A DNA stretch of 64,000 bases from Alicyclobacillus_A sp963788285. Lineage in GTDB: Bacteria > Bacillota > Bacilli > Alicyclobacillales > Alicyclobacillaceae. The first letter of the stretch is position 1. The number at the start of each line of letters is the position of its first letter. Where the stretch lies: the NCBI GenBank assembly GCA_963788285.1, contig CAWBGB010000004.1, forward strand, positions 224,231-288,230, read 5' to 3'. The notes under the pieces are model-generated. The model was given only the letters and a program-made list of their open reading frames with translations. It had not been told where the DNA came from and ran no database searches. Both the position numbers and the translations under genes were made by a program. Shown here in pieces: positions 25,070-32,921 of the stretch.

Positions 25070-25810
25070 TTATTTACCTTCCGCCAACTCTGCAATACGT
25101 TGATTTGCGTTTTCTTTGTACACTCCACCGTGATAACAGATGACAGTTTCGATGTCGTATTTCGTGAACTTTTTGAGTGACTTTAGAGCTGTCTGCATAT
25201 CCGGTGTAAATTGGGGATTCGGTCCAAGGAGTTCACCGTTTACTGCCACAAGCGCATCTCCAGTGATCAATGTTTTGCTTCGATTGAGGTACAAGCTGAT
25301 ATGACCCGGTGTGTGACCTGGTGTGAAGATGACGGTGATCCCTCCGCAGTATGGCAATACCTCTCCGTCTTCAACCGTCCTATCGACCTTGGCCGTTATC
25401 GGGGATGTGAACAACGCTTGAACTTGCTGACGCTGTTCTTCCGGGACGGATTCAAGCATTTTCGTGACTCGCTCCGGATTCATCTTTATTGGCGGTTTGT
25501 CGCCTTCGATATACGGTTTATCTTCTTTATGCGCAAGCACAGCCACCTTGTGATTTACCGCCTTCAGAATATCGGGTAGACTGCCAATATGGTCGCGATC
25601 CTGATGTGTGAGGATGACCTTGCTCAGTTTGTTAAAAGGCACACCAGCGTTTTCCATCGCTTCGCGTATTTCCGGAAGTTGACCGGGAATGCCGGTGTCC
25701 ACTAAAATGACTTCATGTTCATCCCATATGAGTGTCGGATGGATTTCAGTTTGCCGTCCCATCATGTTCGTTTTTAATTCGAATACTTCAACACCATTCG
25801 CGACTTTCAT
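25070..25810 (-). CDS. MBL-fold metallo-hydrolase
   Basis: A 246-residue metallo-beta-lactamase-fold protein without signal peptide. The metal motif is THQDRDHIGSL, in which Asp replaces the second His of the classical HxHxDH; this variant is usual in YflN-like members. Other ligands are in FTPGHTPGHISLYL, LITGDALVA and the late CYHGG. Likely a cytoplasmic hydrolase; substrate unknown. The ATG at 25810 is the first possible start, since a stop precedes it in frame. Its ribosome site AAGGGAGGTG lies about 30 bases upstream, with a perfect 20-base hairpin between, and a 22-codon reading frame overlaps the start (see separate entries). Confidence 0.88.
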   Translation of the reverse strand: MKVANGVEVFELKTNMMGRQTEIHPTLIWDEHEVILVDTGIPGQLPEIREAMENAGVPFNKLSKVILTHQDRDHIGSLPDILKAVNHKVAVLAHKEDKPYIEGDKPPIKMNPERVTKMLESVPEEQRQQVQALFTSPITAKVDRTVEDGEVLPYCGGITVIFTPGHTPGHISLYLNRSKTLITGDALVAVNGELLGPNPQFTPDMQTALKSLKKFTKYDIETVICYHGGVYKENANQRIAELAEGK

Positions 25811-25875
25811 GTCATTCGAAGCTCATGTTTGAGCTTCGGCACACCTCCCTTAACGATATCGACTTCACCTTTCAT
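25807..25875 (-). CDS. Possible 22-residue leader peptide overlapping the MBL gene start
   Basis: Minus-strand ATG at 25875, just after AACAGGAGGAGA, reads M-K-G-E-V-D-I-V-K-G-G-V-P-K-L and ends in a TGA (25809-25807) that overlaps the MBL ATG as ATGA. Ribosomes ending this frame could restart on the MBL gene, which would explain the long distance between that gene's start and its own ribosome site. Spacing of the leader's ribosome site is only about three bases, so its use is uncertain. Confidence 0.35.
   Translation of the reverse strand: MKGEVDIVKGGVPKLKHELRMT
25818..25837 (-). promoter_or_regulatory. Hairpin between ribosome site and start codon of the MBL gene
   Basis: GAAGCTCA / TGAGCTTC, 8-bp perfect stem with a 4-base loop, placed between AAGGGAGGTG (25850-25842) and the ATG at 25810. 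With the hairpin folded, the effective spacing falls to about 11 bases. It may be an RNA switch or a regulator-binding palindrome. Confidence 0.5.
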
Positions 25876-25957
25876 TCTCCTCCTGTTTGTCCGAATTCGC
25901 AATGTACTTTACATGACAAAAAATTTATGTATACAATTTCTTGTTTCATGAAGGATT

Positions 25958-25970
25958 TTGCTTGAAGCAA
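25958..25970. promoter_or_regulatory. Palindrome resembling a MarR-type operator
   Basis: TTGCTTGAAGCAA is a perfect 13-base palindrome (TTGC-N5-GCAA). It lies in the control region of an EmrB/HlyD efflux operon, the usual place for MarR-family repressor sites. Confidence 0.45.
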
Positions 25971-26055
25971 CAAATTTATTTAGATAGCATAAAAGTTAAT
26001 TGGTTAAACATTATATACATTAAACTTGAAACCATTGAAACAACGGGGTGACTTC

Positions 26056-26106
26056 ATGGATTAGGACATCGACTCATTCAAAAAACGATTTGATGCGACT
26101 TTAATT
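26056..26106 (+). pseudogene. Possible remnant of a regulator N-terminus
   Basis: GGGGTGACTTC precedes an ATG whose frame reads M-D-stop-D-I-D-S-F-K-K-R-F-D-A-T-L before running into the ribosome site of the efflux gene. It looks like the first codons of a small DNA-binding protein interrupted by TAG and truncated. In B. subtilis the matching operon starts with the MarR regulator gene yhbI. The evidence is thin: no helix-turn-helix is left. Confidence 0.25.
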
Positions 26107-26123
26107 AAAGGGAGGTGTTTTGT

Positions 26124-27731
26124 ATGGCTCAGACAGCCACACATGGATATGAAATTGAACGCATCAAGTCCCCTGCATTACAGATGACCATTATCATCCT
26201 CGGCGTGTTCATGGCAATTTTGGACACGAGTGTAGTGAATGTGGCGATTCCCAAAATGCAGACGGAATTGAACGCTACAACAGATCAGATTCAATGGGTC
26301 GTGACGGCGTACATGCTTGTTCTCGGCGCTTTGATTCCGATTTCCGGGTGGTTAACGGACAGATTTGGCGCGAAAAAGCTTTTCCTGATGTCACTCGCCA
26401 CGTTCACGATAGGATCCGCGTTGTGCGGTGCCGCGTGGAATCTCAGTTCCATCATTGCCTTTCGAATCTTGCAGGCGCTCGGTGGTGCTCTGATGCAACC
26501 GGTCGCCATGTCCATGATATTCCGCATATTTCCTCCGAATCGCCGAGGCATGGTGATGGGGCTTTTTGGAGTTGCCATGATGGCAGCGCCAGCTTTTGGA
26601 CCAGCGCTCAGTGGGTATCTCGTGGACTATTGGTCTTGGCGATTCATTTTCTATCTCAATGTGCCAATTGGGATTGTAGCGGTGATTCTCGGTACACTCA
26701 CGATGCACGAGTTTCCGCATGAGGTAAAAGGCAAGTTAGATATCTGGGGGCTTATCTTCTGCGTTGTTGGCTTCGGAAGCTTACTGTACGGATTTAACCA
26801 AGTCTCATCGGATGGATGGGGTTCCACAGAAGTGGAGTCCTTCCTGACCATCGGTGTAGTTTGTTTAGTGATCTTGGTCTTCGTAGAACTGTACACCAAG
26901 AACCCAATCATTCAACTGCGGGTACTGAAAAACTACATGTTCAGCATGAGTCTAATCATGAATTCGCTGATCAGTGTAGCCTTGTTTGCCGGGATTTTCT
27001 TTCTCCCCTTGTATCTCCAAAACATTCAAGGGTTTTCGGCGGTACGCACGGGGCTTTTCATGACGCCTGCTGCGCTGGTCTCAGCTGTGCTGATGCCTTT
27101 AAGCGGTCGACTGTTTGACCGCATCGGACCACGTCCGTTGGGCTTTGTTGGCTTGCTCATGGTTACACTGGCGACGTATGGATTTACAACGCTGGAGGCG
27201 AATACGAGTTCAAGTACAATCCAGTGGTTGTATATTGTGCGCAGCGCCGGAATGGCACTGACAATGATGCCCATTATGACAGCTGGGATGAACACGGTTC
27301 CCGTCGAATTGACCAGCCAGGGCACCGCGATGAGCAACACGATACGGCAGGTTGCAGCCTCGTTGGGGACAGCTGTGCTCACGAGCTACATGACTACGAA
27401 AACAAATATTCACGCCACCCAAATGTCTTGGCAAGTGACACCAACCTCATCATCGGGTCAATTCATGATGAAGATTCAAGCCTTGATGCAAGCGCATGGG
27501 ATGTCGATGACGGCCGCGAAAGAGGCTGCTGCATCTTTGATGAATGGTTTGATTCAACAAAATGCGTTTGTGGCAGGGATGGACGATGCATTCATGGTCT
27601 CAACGTTTTTGACTGCGATTGCGGTCATCCTTGTCTTATTCTATGGAAGTAAGCGAGAACGGGCGATTCGTGAAGGAAACCGTAAAAAAACCGTGAGAGT
27701 GGAAGCTAAAGAGCCATTGTTGCTTGAGTAG
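26124..27731 (+). CDS. EmrB/QacA-type MFS drug exporter (DHA2 family)
   Basis: A 535-residue, 14-span proton-driven exporter. Family motifs: LDTSVVNVAIPKMQTEL in span 1 (motif D1), GWLTDRFGAKKLF in loop 2-3 (motif A), RILQALGGALMQPVAMSMI (motif B region) and GPALSGYLVDYWSWRFIFYLNVPIG (motif C). It exports hydrophobic compounds or drugs. With the HlyD protein encoded next it forms an EmrAB-like pair. ATG at 26124 follows AAAGGGAGGTGTTTTGT. The set MFS-HlyD-flavodoxin-small protein corresponds to B. subtilis yhcA-yhbJ-yhcB-yhcC from memory of that locus. Confidence 0.9.
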   Translation: MAQTATHGYEIERIKSPALQMTIIILGVFMAILDTSVVNVAIPKMQTELNATTDQIQWVVTAYMLVLGALIPISGWLTDRFGAKKLFLMSLATFTIGSALCGAAWNLSSIIAFRILQALGGALMQPVAMSMIFRIFPPNRRGMVMGLFGVAMMAAPAFGPALSGYLVDYWSWRFIFYLNVPIGIVAVILGTLTMHEFPHEVKGKLDIWGLIFCVVGFGSLLYGFNQVSSDGWGSTEVESFLTIGVVCLVILVFVELYTKNPIIQLRVLKNYMFSMSLIMNSLISVALFAGIFFLPLYLQNIQGFSAVRTGLFMTPAALVSAVLMPLSGRLFDRIGPRPLGFVGLLMVTLATYGFTTLEANTSSSTIQWLYIVRSAGMALTMMPIMTAGMNTVPVELTSQGTAMSNTIRQVAASLGTAVLTSYMTTKTNIHATQMSWQVTPTSSSGQFMMKIQALMQAHGMSMTAAKEAAASLMNGLIQQNAFVAGMDDAFMVSTFLTAIAVILVLFYGSKRERAIREGNRKKTVRVEAKEPLLLE

Positions 27732-27782
27732 GTCTTTCAGTACATACTGACTCAATGCTCAAGAATCAAAGGAGGAATCTTT

Positions 27783-28430
27783 ATGAAAGCAACTCGCTTA
27801 CTCATCTTGAATTTCGTGATTATTGTATTGGTCATTATTGCTGGGTTTGTCGGCTACTACTTCTACAACCAATCCACGCTGTACCTAACAACGGATGATG
27901 CGCAAGTCTCAGGCCAACAAATCACAATTTCGTCACCAGTGGCTGGCAAACTCGTCTCTTGGAATGGCACGCAAGGGAGGACATTCCATTCCGGAGATAC
28001 GGTTGGACAAGTGGAAGTGTCAAACGGAAGTAGGACCGAAGACATTAACATCCCTATGCCACAGGACGGAACCATCGTCGAAAACAATGTGGTGCCCAAC
28101 GAATACGTAACACCCGGTACTCCGCTGGCTTACGCCTACAACATGAACCAACTGTATGTCACGGCCAACATCAAGGAAACGCAGATCCAGCACGTTAAAG
28201 TCGGGGATACGGTTGACGTATATTTTGACGCATTTCCGGGAACATCCGTGACAGGAACCGTCAGTCAAATTGGGCTGGCCACAGCCTCTACATTTTCTTT
28301 ACTGCCTTCAACAAGTACGAACGCCAATTACACGAAGGTCACTCAAGTCATCCCAGTCACAATCACTCTGCAAGGAATACCCACTGGGTTGGTGCCTGGC
28401 ATGAACGCGACGGTTCGCATTCATAAATAG
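27783..28430 (+). CDS. HlyD/EmrA-type membrane fusion protein
   Basis: A 215-residue adaptor: one N-terminal membrane anchor (residues 7-29), then a biotinyl-lipoyl-like half motif (TTDDAQVSGQQITISSPVAGKLVSW), a second half (IPMPQDGTIVENNVVPNEYVTPGTPLAYAY) and a beta-barrel domain with IKETQIQHVKVGDTVDVYFDAFPG. It lacks the long coiled coil of Gram-negative EmrA, as expected where no outer membrane has to be bridged. It pairs with the MFS exporter upstream (51 bases away). ATG start after AAGGAGGAATCTTT. Confidence 0.88.
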   Translation: MKATRLLILNFVIIVLVIIAGFVGYYFYNQSTLYLTTDDAQVSGQQITISSPVAGKLVSWNGTQGRTFHSGDTVGQVEVSNGSRTEDINIPMPQDGTIVENNVVPNEYVTPGTPLAYAYNMNQLYVTANIKETQIQHVKVGDTVDVYFDAFPGTSVTGTVSQIGLATASTFSLLPSTSTNANYTKVTQVIPVTITLQGIPTGLVPGMNATVRIHK

Positions 28431-28461
28431 AACGATTTTGAGGAAGGGGGCATCATCATTC

Positions 28462-29001
28462 ATGAAAATCTATGTGGTTTACGACAGTGAGAGTGGACAT
28501 ACAGAAGCATTAGCTCAAGCGATAGCACAAGGTGCGAGCGTTGAAGGCGCCGACGTCTATCTTCGTCACGTCCATCAGGCAGATGTTCGCGACCTGGTGG
28601 ATGTTGACGCCATCATCTGGGGGTGTCCGGGGCACTTTGGGACTATCAGTTCCGCGCTGAAAGAGTGGATTGACAAACTCGGATATTTGTGGGCGCAGGG
28701 AAAACTCGTGGGAAAAGTGGGCGCCGTCTTTTGTACAACGGCTACTGTACATGGTGGGACTGAGATGACGCTCTGGAATCTGATTACCCCCATGTTACAC
28801 AATGGGATGATTATTGTCGGTCTCCCGAGTAACGTACCGGAAAATGTAATGTATGGTTCTTACTATGGCGTTGGCATTACGTGCCCGGTTGAACTCTCAC
28901 CGGATGCGCCGCTGAATTTGCCTAGTGAATCTGATCTGGCCCTCGGACGCGCACTGGGTCGCCGGGTTGCTGAAGTGACTGCCAAGATGGTCCGTTCATG
29001 A
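28462..29001 (+). CDS. Flavodoxin-fold protein (WrbA/YhcB-like quinone reductase)
   Basis: A 179-residue flavodoxin-like protein. The FMN phosphate loop YDSESGHTEALAQAIAQGA is at residues 6-24; the second flavin segment is WGCPGHFGTISSALKEWIDKLG, and the third CTTATVHGGTEMTL. WrbA-type proteins are NAD(P)H:quinone oxidoreductases that prevent semiquinone cycling. Co-transcription with an efflux pump suggests joint defence against quinone-like or electrophilic compounds. The ATG at 28462 lies 13 bases after GAGGAAGGGGG; an upstream in-frame TTG overlaps that site and is less likely. Confidence 0.87.
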   Translation: MKIYVVYDSESGHTEALAQAIAQGASVEGADVYLRHVHQADVRDLVDVDAIIWGCPGHFGTISSALKEWIDKLGYLWAQGKLVGKVGAVFCTTATVHGGTEMTLWNLITPMLHNGMIIVGLPSNVPENVMYGSYYGVGITCPVELSPDAPLNLPSESDLALGRALGRRVAEVTAKMVRS

Positions 29002-29038
29002 ACTCCTGACTGAACTGGAATGGAACAGGGGGATACCC

Positions 29039-29407
29039 GTGGAGTTTATCGCCATATATGTCGTGGCCATCATTATCGTCAGTGCGATTATGATCGCCAT
29101 CAACGTCCGACTCCTTCGTCGGGAAAAGAAAGATAGCGCGGGAGGAGCCATGACAGCAAGTCCATCAGAGATGCAGCGGAGTGAGACCATCTCTGAGCCA
29201 ACCGTGGAGACTGAACCCTCTCGGGCGCCTGTGGATCCAATCGCCCGCCCCACTGACGATGATTATCGTAACGCACTTCGACGTTTGTCAGGTCACTCTA
29301 CACCCGATAAGACGTTTGCATCTGATGAAGACCGGCTGGTCAGCAGCGATGATGCGTATCGTGAAGCCCTTCGCTCTATGATGAACGATACACAGGATTC
29401 GCGTTGA
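29039..29407 (+). CDS. Small membrane protein with a repeated DDxYRxALR motif
   Basis: A 122-residue protein: one membrane span (FIAIYVVAIIIVSAIMIAINV), a basic stop-transfer (RLLRREKK), a polar linker rich in Ser/Thr/Pro/Glu, then two similar acidic-basic motifs, DDDYRNALRRL and DDAYREALRSM. GTG start after CAGGGGGATACCC. It is the last gene of the efflux operon, in the position of B. subtilis yhcC. The function is unknown; the cytoplasmic repeats could bind a partner. Confidence 0.75.
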   Translation: MEFIAIYVVAIIIVSAIMIAINVRLLRREKKDSAGGAMTASPSEMQRSETISEPTVETEPSRAPVDPIARPTDDDYRNALRRLSGHSTPDKTFASDEDRLVSSDDAYREALRSMMNDTQDSR

Positions 29408-29441
29408 ATAACCAGCCATGACCATATGTTTCTTGTAAAAC

Positions 29442-29470
29442 GAAGGGGAAGCCGAATTGGCTTCCCCTTC
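29442..29470. terminator. Bidirectional terminator
   Basis: GAAGGGGAAGCC / GGCTTCCCCTTC, 12-bp perfect stem, five-base loop, between convergent genes. On the minus strand it is followed by GTTTTAC. Confidence 0.75.
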
Positions 29471-29515
29471 AGATTGTCGTGCCTGATGATTGACTGTCGA
29501 CCTTTGCAACCGACG

Positions 29516-30196
29516 CTACGATTTTAGCACGTATACTTTTACGTGTTGCACTCCGAAATACATCGCTTGACTGTTACTCACTGGCAGGTATATGTCGATG
29601 CGATCCCCCTTAATAGCAGATCCTGTATCTGCGGCTTGTGCGATAAAAGTGGATGGGAAACCGGGGAAAGACATCCCTTCAATCCGGAGCGTCGACCCCA
29701 GTGGAATCACCCTTGGATCGACTGCGACTATTCCAAAATGGACCCTAGTACCTAGGCAATCGATAGTCCCTTGAGCGCTTGTATACGCGGTAGCAATGGC
29801 ATTAATTTCTTTGATATAAGCTGGAGCCTCGGACGTCATGTATACGGCTCGAGTCGTATTGTGTACCGCACGAGTCGGTTTGTGCACTGCCCGAGTCGTA
29901 TTATGTGTCGCTAGATTCGGTATCACAATCGTGTGTCCTGGGATCAACAGTGTTGGCTTCACGTGGGGGTTCGCCTTGAGGAGCGCATCTAGTGGAACGT
30001 GGAAACGCCGTGAAATTGCCCAGAATGTATCGCCGGGTTTGATCACATACGTGCCGGAATGAGATGAAGCAGTGGCATGAACTCGCTGTTGATTGTGTTT
30101 TACCGTCGTAGTACTTGCGAACGCTGGGGAAATGTTAGCAATCATCGTGGCACCAAGCGCCATTGCGGCGAGGTTCCTTTTTGAAGCAAAAGACAC
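29516..30196 (-). CDS. Secreted LysM and 3D-domain cell-wall protein
   Basis: A 226-residue exported protein. Signal peptide with the cleavage region SPAFAST near residue 27; one LysM module (GTYVIKPGDTFWAISRRFHVPLDALLKANPH); a linker with three copies of a seven-residue unit of the form T-T-R-A-V-H-N; and a C-terminal 3D domain with the catalytic-type Asp residues in AQAADTGSAIKGDRIDIYL, as in MltA/YuiC/YocH-like lytic enzymes. It probably binds and trims peptidoglycan during growth or spore revival. GTG start after AAAGGAGGAAAC. Expression is very likely set by the c-di-AMP riboswitch directly upstream. Confidence 0.88.
   Translation of the reverse strand: MSFASKRNLAAMALGATMIANISPAFASTTTVKHNQQRVHATASSHSGTYVIKPGDTFWAISRRFHVPLDALLKANPHVKPTLLIPGHTIVIPNLATHNTTRAVHKPTRAVHNTTRAVYMTSEAPAYIKEINAIATAYTSAQGTIDCLGTRVHFGIVAVDPRVIPLGSTLRIEGMSFPGFPSTFIAQAADTGSAIKGDRIDIYLPVSNSQAMYFGVQHVKVYVLKS
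29848..29912 (-). repeat. Three 21-bp repeats inside the LysM-3D gene
   Basis: Three imperfect 21-base units encode the T-T-R-A-V-H-N linker. Such in-frame repeats can change copy number and thereby linker length. Confidence 0.6.
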
Positions 30197-30204
30197 CTTT
30201 TCGT

Positions 30205-30350
30205 TTCCTCCTTTTGTTGCTTCCGAGGTTAGTTGTCGGGTGCGGACTAAGGAGACAGCCCGGGCGTTTGTAGAAACGCACTTAACCCCAAAGGCGAAGA
30301 ATTCGCCAAAAAATCCCCCGTACTGATGGCCTCTTTCATAAGCCATCAGA
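30205..30350 (-). ncRNA. c-di-AMP riboswitch (ydaO-yuaA type)
   Basis: The minus-strand leader of the LysM-3D gene contains the ydaO consensus parts in order: TACGGGGGA, TTGGCGAAT with its partner ATTCGCC in the opposite arm, GGGGTTAAGTGC, CCCGGGCTG, and the highly diagnostic CCCGACAACTAACCTCGG just before the ribosome site. ydaO RNAs bind cyclic di-AMP and switch off genes for wall hydrolases and osmolyte transport in Bacillota, which fits a LysM-3D protein. Confidence 0.85.
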
Positions 30351-30364
30351 TTCAGCTGGTATCT

Positions 30365-30395
30365 ATTATACTACCATTTTTATCGGAGAAAACAA
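30365..30395 (-). promoter_or_regulatory. Promoter of the riboswitch-LysM transcript
   Basis: Minus strand: TTGTTT (30395-30390), 19 bases, TATAAT (30370-30365). Transcription would begin close to 30358, just ahead of the riboswitch. Confidence 0.55.
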
Positions 30396-30508
30396 GATTG
30401 AATGTGACAATGAGTAATATCCAACACCCTCGTCGGCTACATCGCACCTCTTCCCAACAATATATATCCCCCCACATAGGGAGGGGATGAGAAGAGGCTT
30501 GATGGAGG

Positions 30509-31411
30509 TCACGAAAATGAACCTACCTCGTCAAACCACCTCGGCCAATTCATCCACACGTCGATGTCTATCGCTCCTTGCACTTCCATGAGGCGACAGA
30601 AGTATCGGTACGGAGTGCGGACCTGCCGTAAATCCGGGAACGACAACACGCTCTCATATCCCGAGGCAAACGCCGCCGCTCTCGTCTTGTCCAACAGATA
30701 CTCCAGAGCCACCAGTTCCAGTTCTCGTGGTCCCAACGCGTACACTTCGGTGTCCACCAAGGCCGTGATCTGCCCGCCCTCGTGCAGGAACTGCGTCGGG
30801 TCCATATCCAGCATGATGAGGCTCGCCATCCGTAAGGAAGGCAACGCTCGCAACTGTGCACACATCTCGTCCAATCGGGTCGAGATCGCAGGCAGTGTGG
30901 CGTAATACCGCTGTACGAGTCCGCGCATGGTGGCAGCCATCCGCTCGTGAAACTGACCCACTGGATAGCGCAGCCGACCGGACAGGGTGCCACACTCACT
31001 GAACGTGCAGGCATGTATACGTGCCACAGCTGCGCCAAGGTGAAACAGCGCTTCCTCTGGCAGGGATTGAAATGAACGCAACGTAGTTCCCGGCATCTTT
31101 TCCACCACCACGTACGGCACGCCGTCCACCACGGCTTTGCGCAGGACTTGCGGCACCGGAATTGGCGAAAGCTCAGCCAAGACGCGGTTGATGTCCTCTA
31201 ACGCAAAGATGTCCGTGGGATCAATGCCAAACAGGTCTCGACAGCCCCACCAAAAGTCGTTGGCAGGCTCGGAAGACATCCGCGTCCGGCGGACGATGAC
31301 AGACTCGTCGCTGGTCTCCACTAGCCAGACATCGCTGGCTTGCCCAGGGTGGACATCGGGAAACAGGGATTGCCGGAGAATCGGTTGTGCAAACAATGGC
31401 TGCAGATTCAT
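30509..31411 (-). CDS. Phosphotransferase of the aminoglycoside/choline-kinase fold
   Basis: A 300-residue protein with the APH fold: VWLVETSDESVIVRRT (small-lobe strands), VVVEKMPGTTLRSF, FHLGAAVARIHACTF, and a catalytic region LIMLDMDPTQFLHEGGQITALVDTEVYALGPRELELVALEY. The region follows the H-x-D-x-x-x-x-N ... D scheme loosely: the catalytic Asp is kept, but the usual His and Asn are replaced (Leu/Gln), so the chemistry may be altered. Members phosphorylate antibiotics, sugars or choline; the substrate is unknown. It stands between the riboswitch-controlled gene and the GH1 gene on the same strand. Confidence 0.75.
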   Translation of the reverse strand: MNLQPLFAQPILRQSLFPDVHPGQASDVWLVETSDESVIVRRTRMSSEPANDFWWGCRDLFGIDPTDIFALEDINRVLAELSPIPVPQVLRKAVVDGVPYVVVEKMPGTTLRSFQSLPEEALFHLGAAVARIHACTFSECGTLSGRLRYPVGQFHERMAATMRGLVQRYYATLPAISTRLDEMCAQLRALPSLRMASLIMLDMDPTQFLHEGGQITALVDTEVYALGPRELELVALEYLLDKTRAAAFASGYESVLSFPDLRQVRTPYRYFCRLMEVQGAIDIDVWMNWPRWFDEVGSFS

Positions 31412-31483
31412 GGTTCACCTCGCCGTAGAAAAGGTGGCCTCTACCGGCCACCTTCAACATGATGATAGCAGATTGGGCGGTGA

Positions 31484-32807
31484 CTACTGGACTTCGCGGC
31501 TGGTCGTCACGTTCTGGTACCAGCGCGCACTGTCCTTCCAGAGCCGACGCTGGGTTGGGTAGTCTAGATAGAAGAGGCCAAACCGCTTGGCGTACCCTTC
31601 GTGCCACTCGAAGTTGTCCATGAACGACCAGACGTAGTAGCCACGGACATCCACGCCTGCGTCCATCGCTTCGCGTACGGCTAGCAGGTGGTTGCGAAGG
31701 TAGGAAACGCGCTGTGAATCATGTACAACGTCTCCCTCGACCACGTCGTGAAAGGCTGCCCCGTTCTCGGTCACGTACATCGGAATGTCTCCGTAGTCTC
31801 GTTTGATGCGAAGGAGCACGTCGCGAAGTCCGTTCGGCGAAATTCCCCAGCCCATGGCTGTCACATCGCCAGTGGGTTCGAGGATGGTCGCTTGCATGAT
31901 GCGATCCGCGGGATTCGCCTTGACGCGATGTTCAAAGTAGTAGTTGACCCCAAGGAAGTCGATAGGCTCTGATATGAGGGCGAGATCGCCGTCCTTATTG
32001 AACCGATCCACGCCGAGTGTGCGCAGTTCTGTCGGGTAGGTCGCTTGGAAGATGGGCAGGAGAAACCAGCGGTTGGTCAGCGCGTCGATTCTCGCCGCAG
32101 CCGCCACGTCATCTGGCTGGTCAGAGGCAGGTACGATATGCGACAAAATATGGGTGATACCGACTTCCCCCACAGCCCCCGACTGCCGGAACGCCTGAAC
32201 GGCCTTGCCGTGTCCAAGCAGCAAGTGGTGCGCGGCGGCCAACGCCTTTCCGTAATCGGTGTCACCTGGCGCATGCACGCCCCTGGCGTGTCCCAACACG
32301 GCGCTGCACCACGGTTCGTTCAGCGTGATGAACATCGGAATTCGGTCGCCAAGCCGACGAAAGACGGTGTCTGCGTACGCCGCGAATGCGTCTGCCGTGT
32401 CGCGGTTCACCCAACCGCCTTTGTCCTGTAACGCTTGCGGCAAGTCCCAGTGATACAAGGTCGCCATCGGCATGATGTCATGCTCTAAGCAGTTCCTCAA
32501 CCAGCCGCTGGTAGAAGTCGAGCCCCTTTTCGTTCAGTGCACCGGTACCTTGCGGAAACAAACGAGGCCAAGCGATGGAGAACCGATAGCTATGAATCCC
32601 CAGTTCCTTCATCAAGGCGACGTCTTCGCGGTAGCGGTGGTAGTGGTCGCACGCGACGTCCCCCGTTTCCCCATTCACCACTTTTCCCGGCGTGTGGCTG
32701 AAGACGTCCCAAATGCTTGGACCTCGTCCGTCTTCCCGCACGGCCCCTTCAATTTGGTACGCTGCAGTGGCTGCGCCGAATAAGAAATGTTCCGGAAACT
32801 TCGCCAT
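31484..32807 (-). pseudogene. GH1 beta-glucosidase split by a one-base frameshift
   Basis: Together two frames give a complete family-1 glycosidase of about 440 residues. The N-terminal part starts at the ATG at 32807 (MAKFPEHFLFGAATAAYQIEG, SIWDVFSHTPGKV, SYRFSIAWPRLFP) and breaks after YQRLVEELL near 32480, where an extra A in CTT-A-GAGCAT shifts the frame into a TGA. The rest continues as EHDIMPMATLYHWDLP, with the acid/base in TLNEPW and the nucleophile in YVTENG. Activity: hydrolysis of beta-glucosides or phospho-beta-glucosides in the cytoplasm. Everything except the shift is well preserved, so a recent mutation or a sequencing error is likely. Confidence 0.85.
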
Positions 32808-32921
32808 GGTGGTCCCCCTCTCCCGAGCGATTGGCAAATCAGTGACACCCTCAGATTACATGATTGGCGACGCTTTGGGGCAGCGAAAACTGAAAACCAT
32901 GTGCCAGCGCTCCTTCGCGCA

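Larger units (their letters stand above)
25811..26123. other. Divergent control region between MBL gene and efflux operon
   Basis: 313 bases, AT-rich from 25910 to 26040. It contains the MBL leader features, the perfect palindrome TTGCTTGAAGCAA (25958-25970), a direct repeat TTAAAC-N10-TTAAAC near 26005-26027, and a start-like ATG at 26056 that hits TAG after two codons. Confidence 0.6.

Noticed and set aside
29838..29915. CRISPR-like short repeats
   Set aside because: Three adjacent 21-base units without spacers, in frame inside the LysM-3D gene; they encode a linker.
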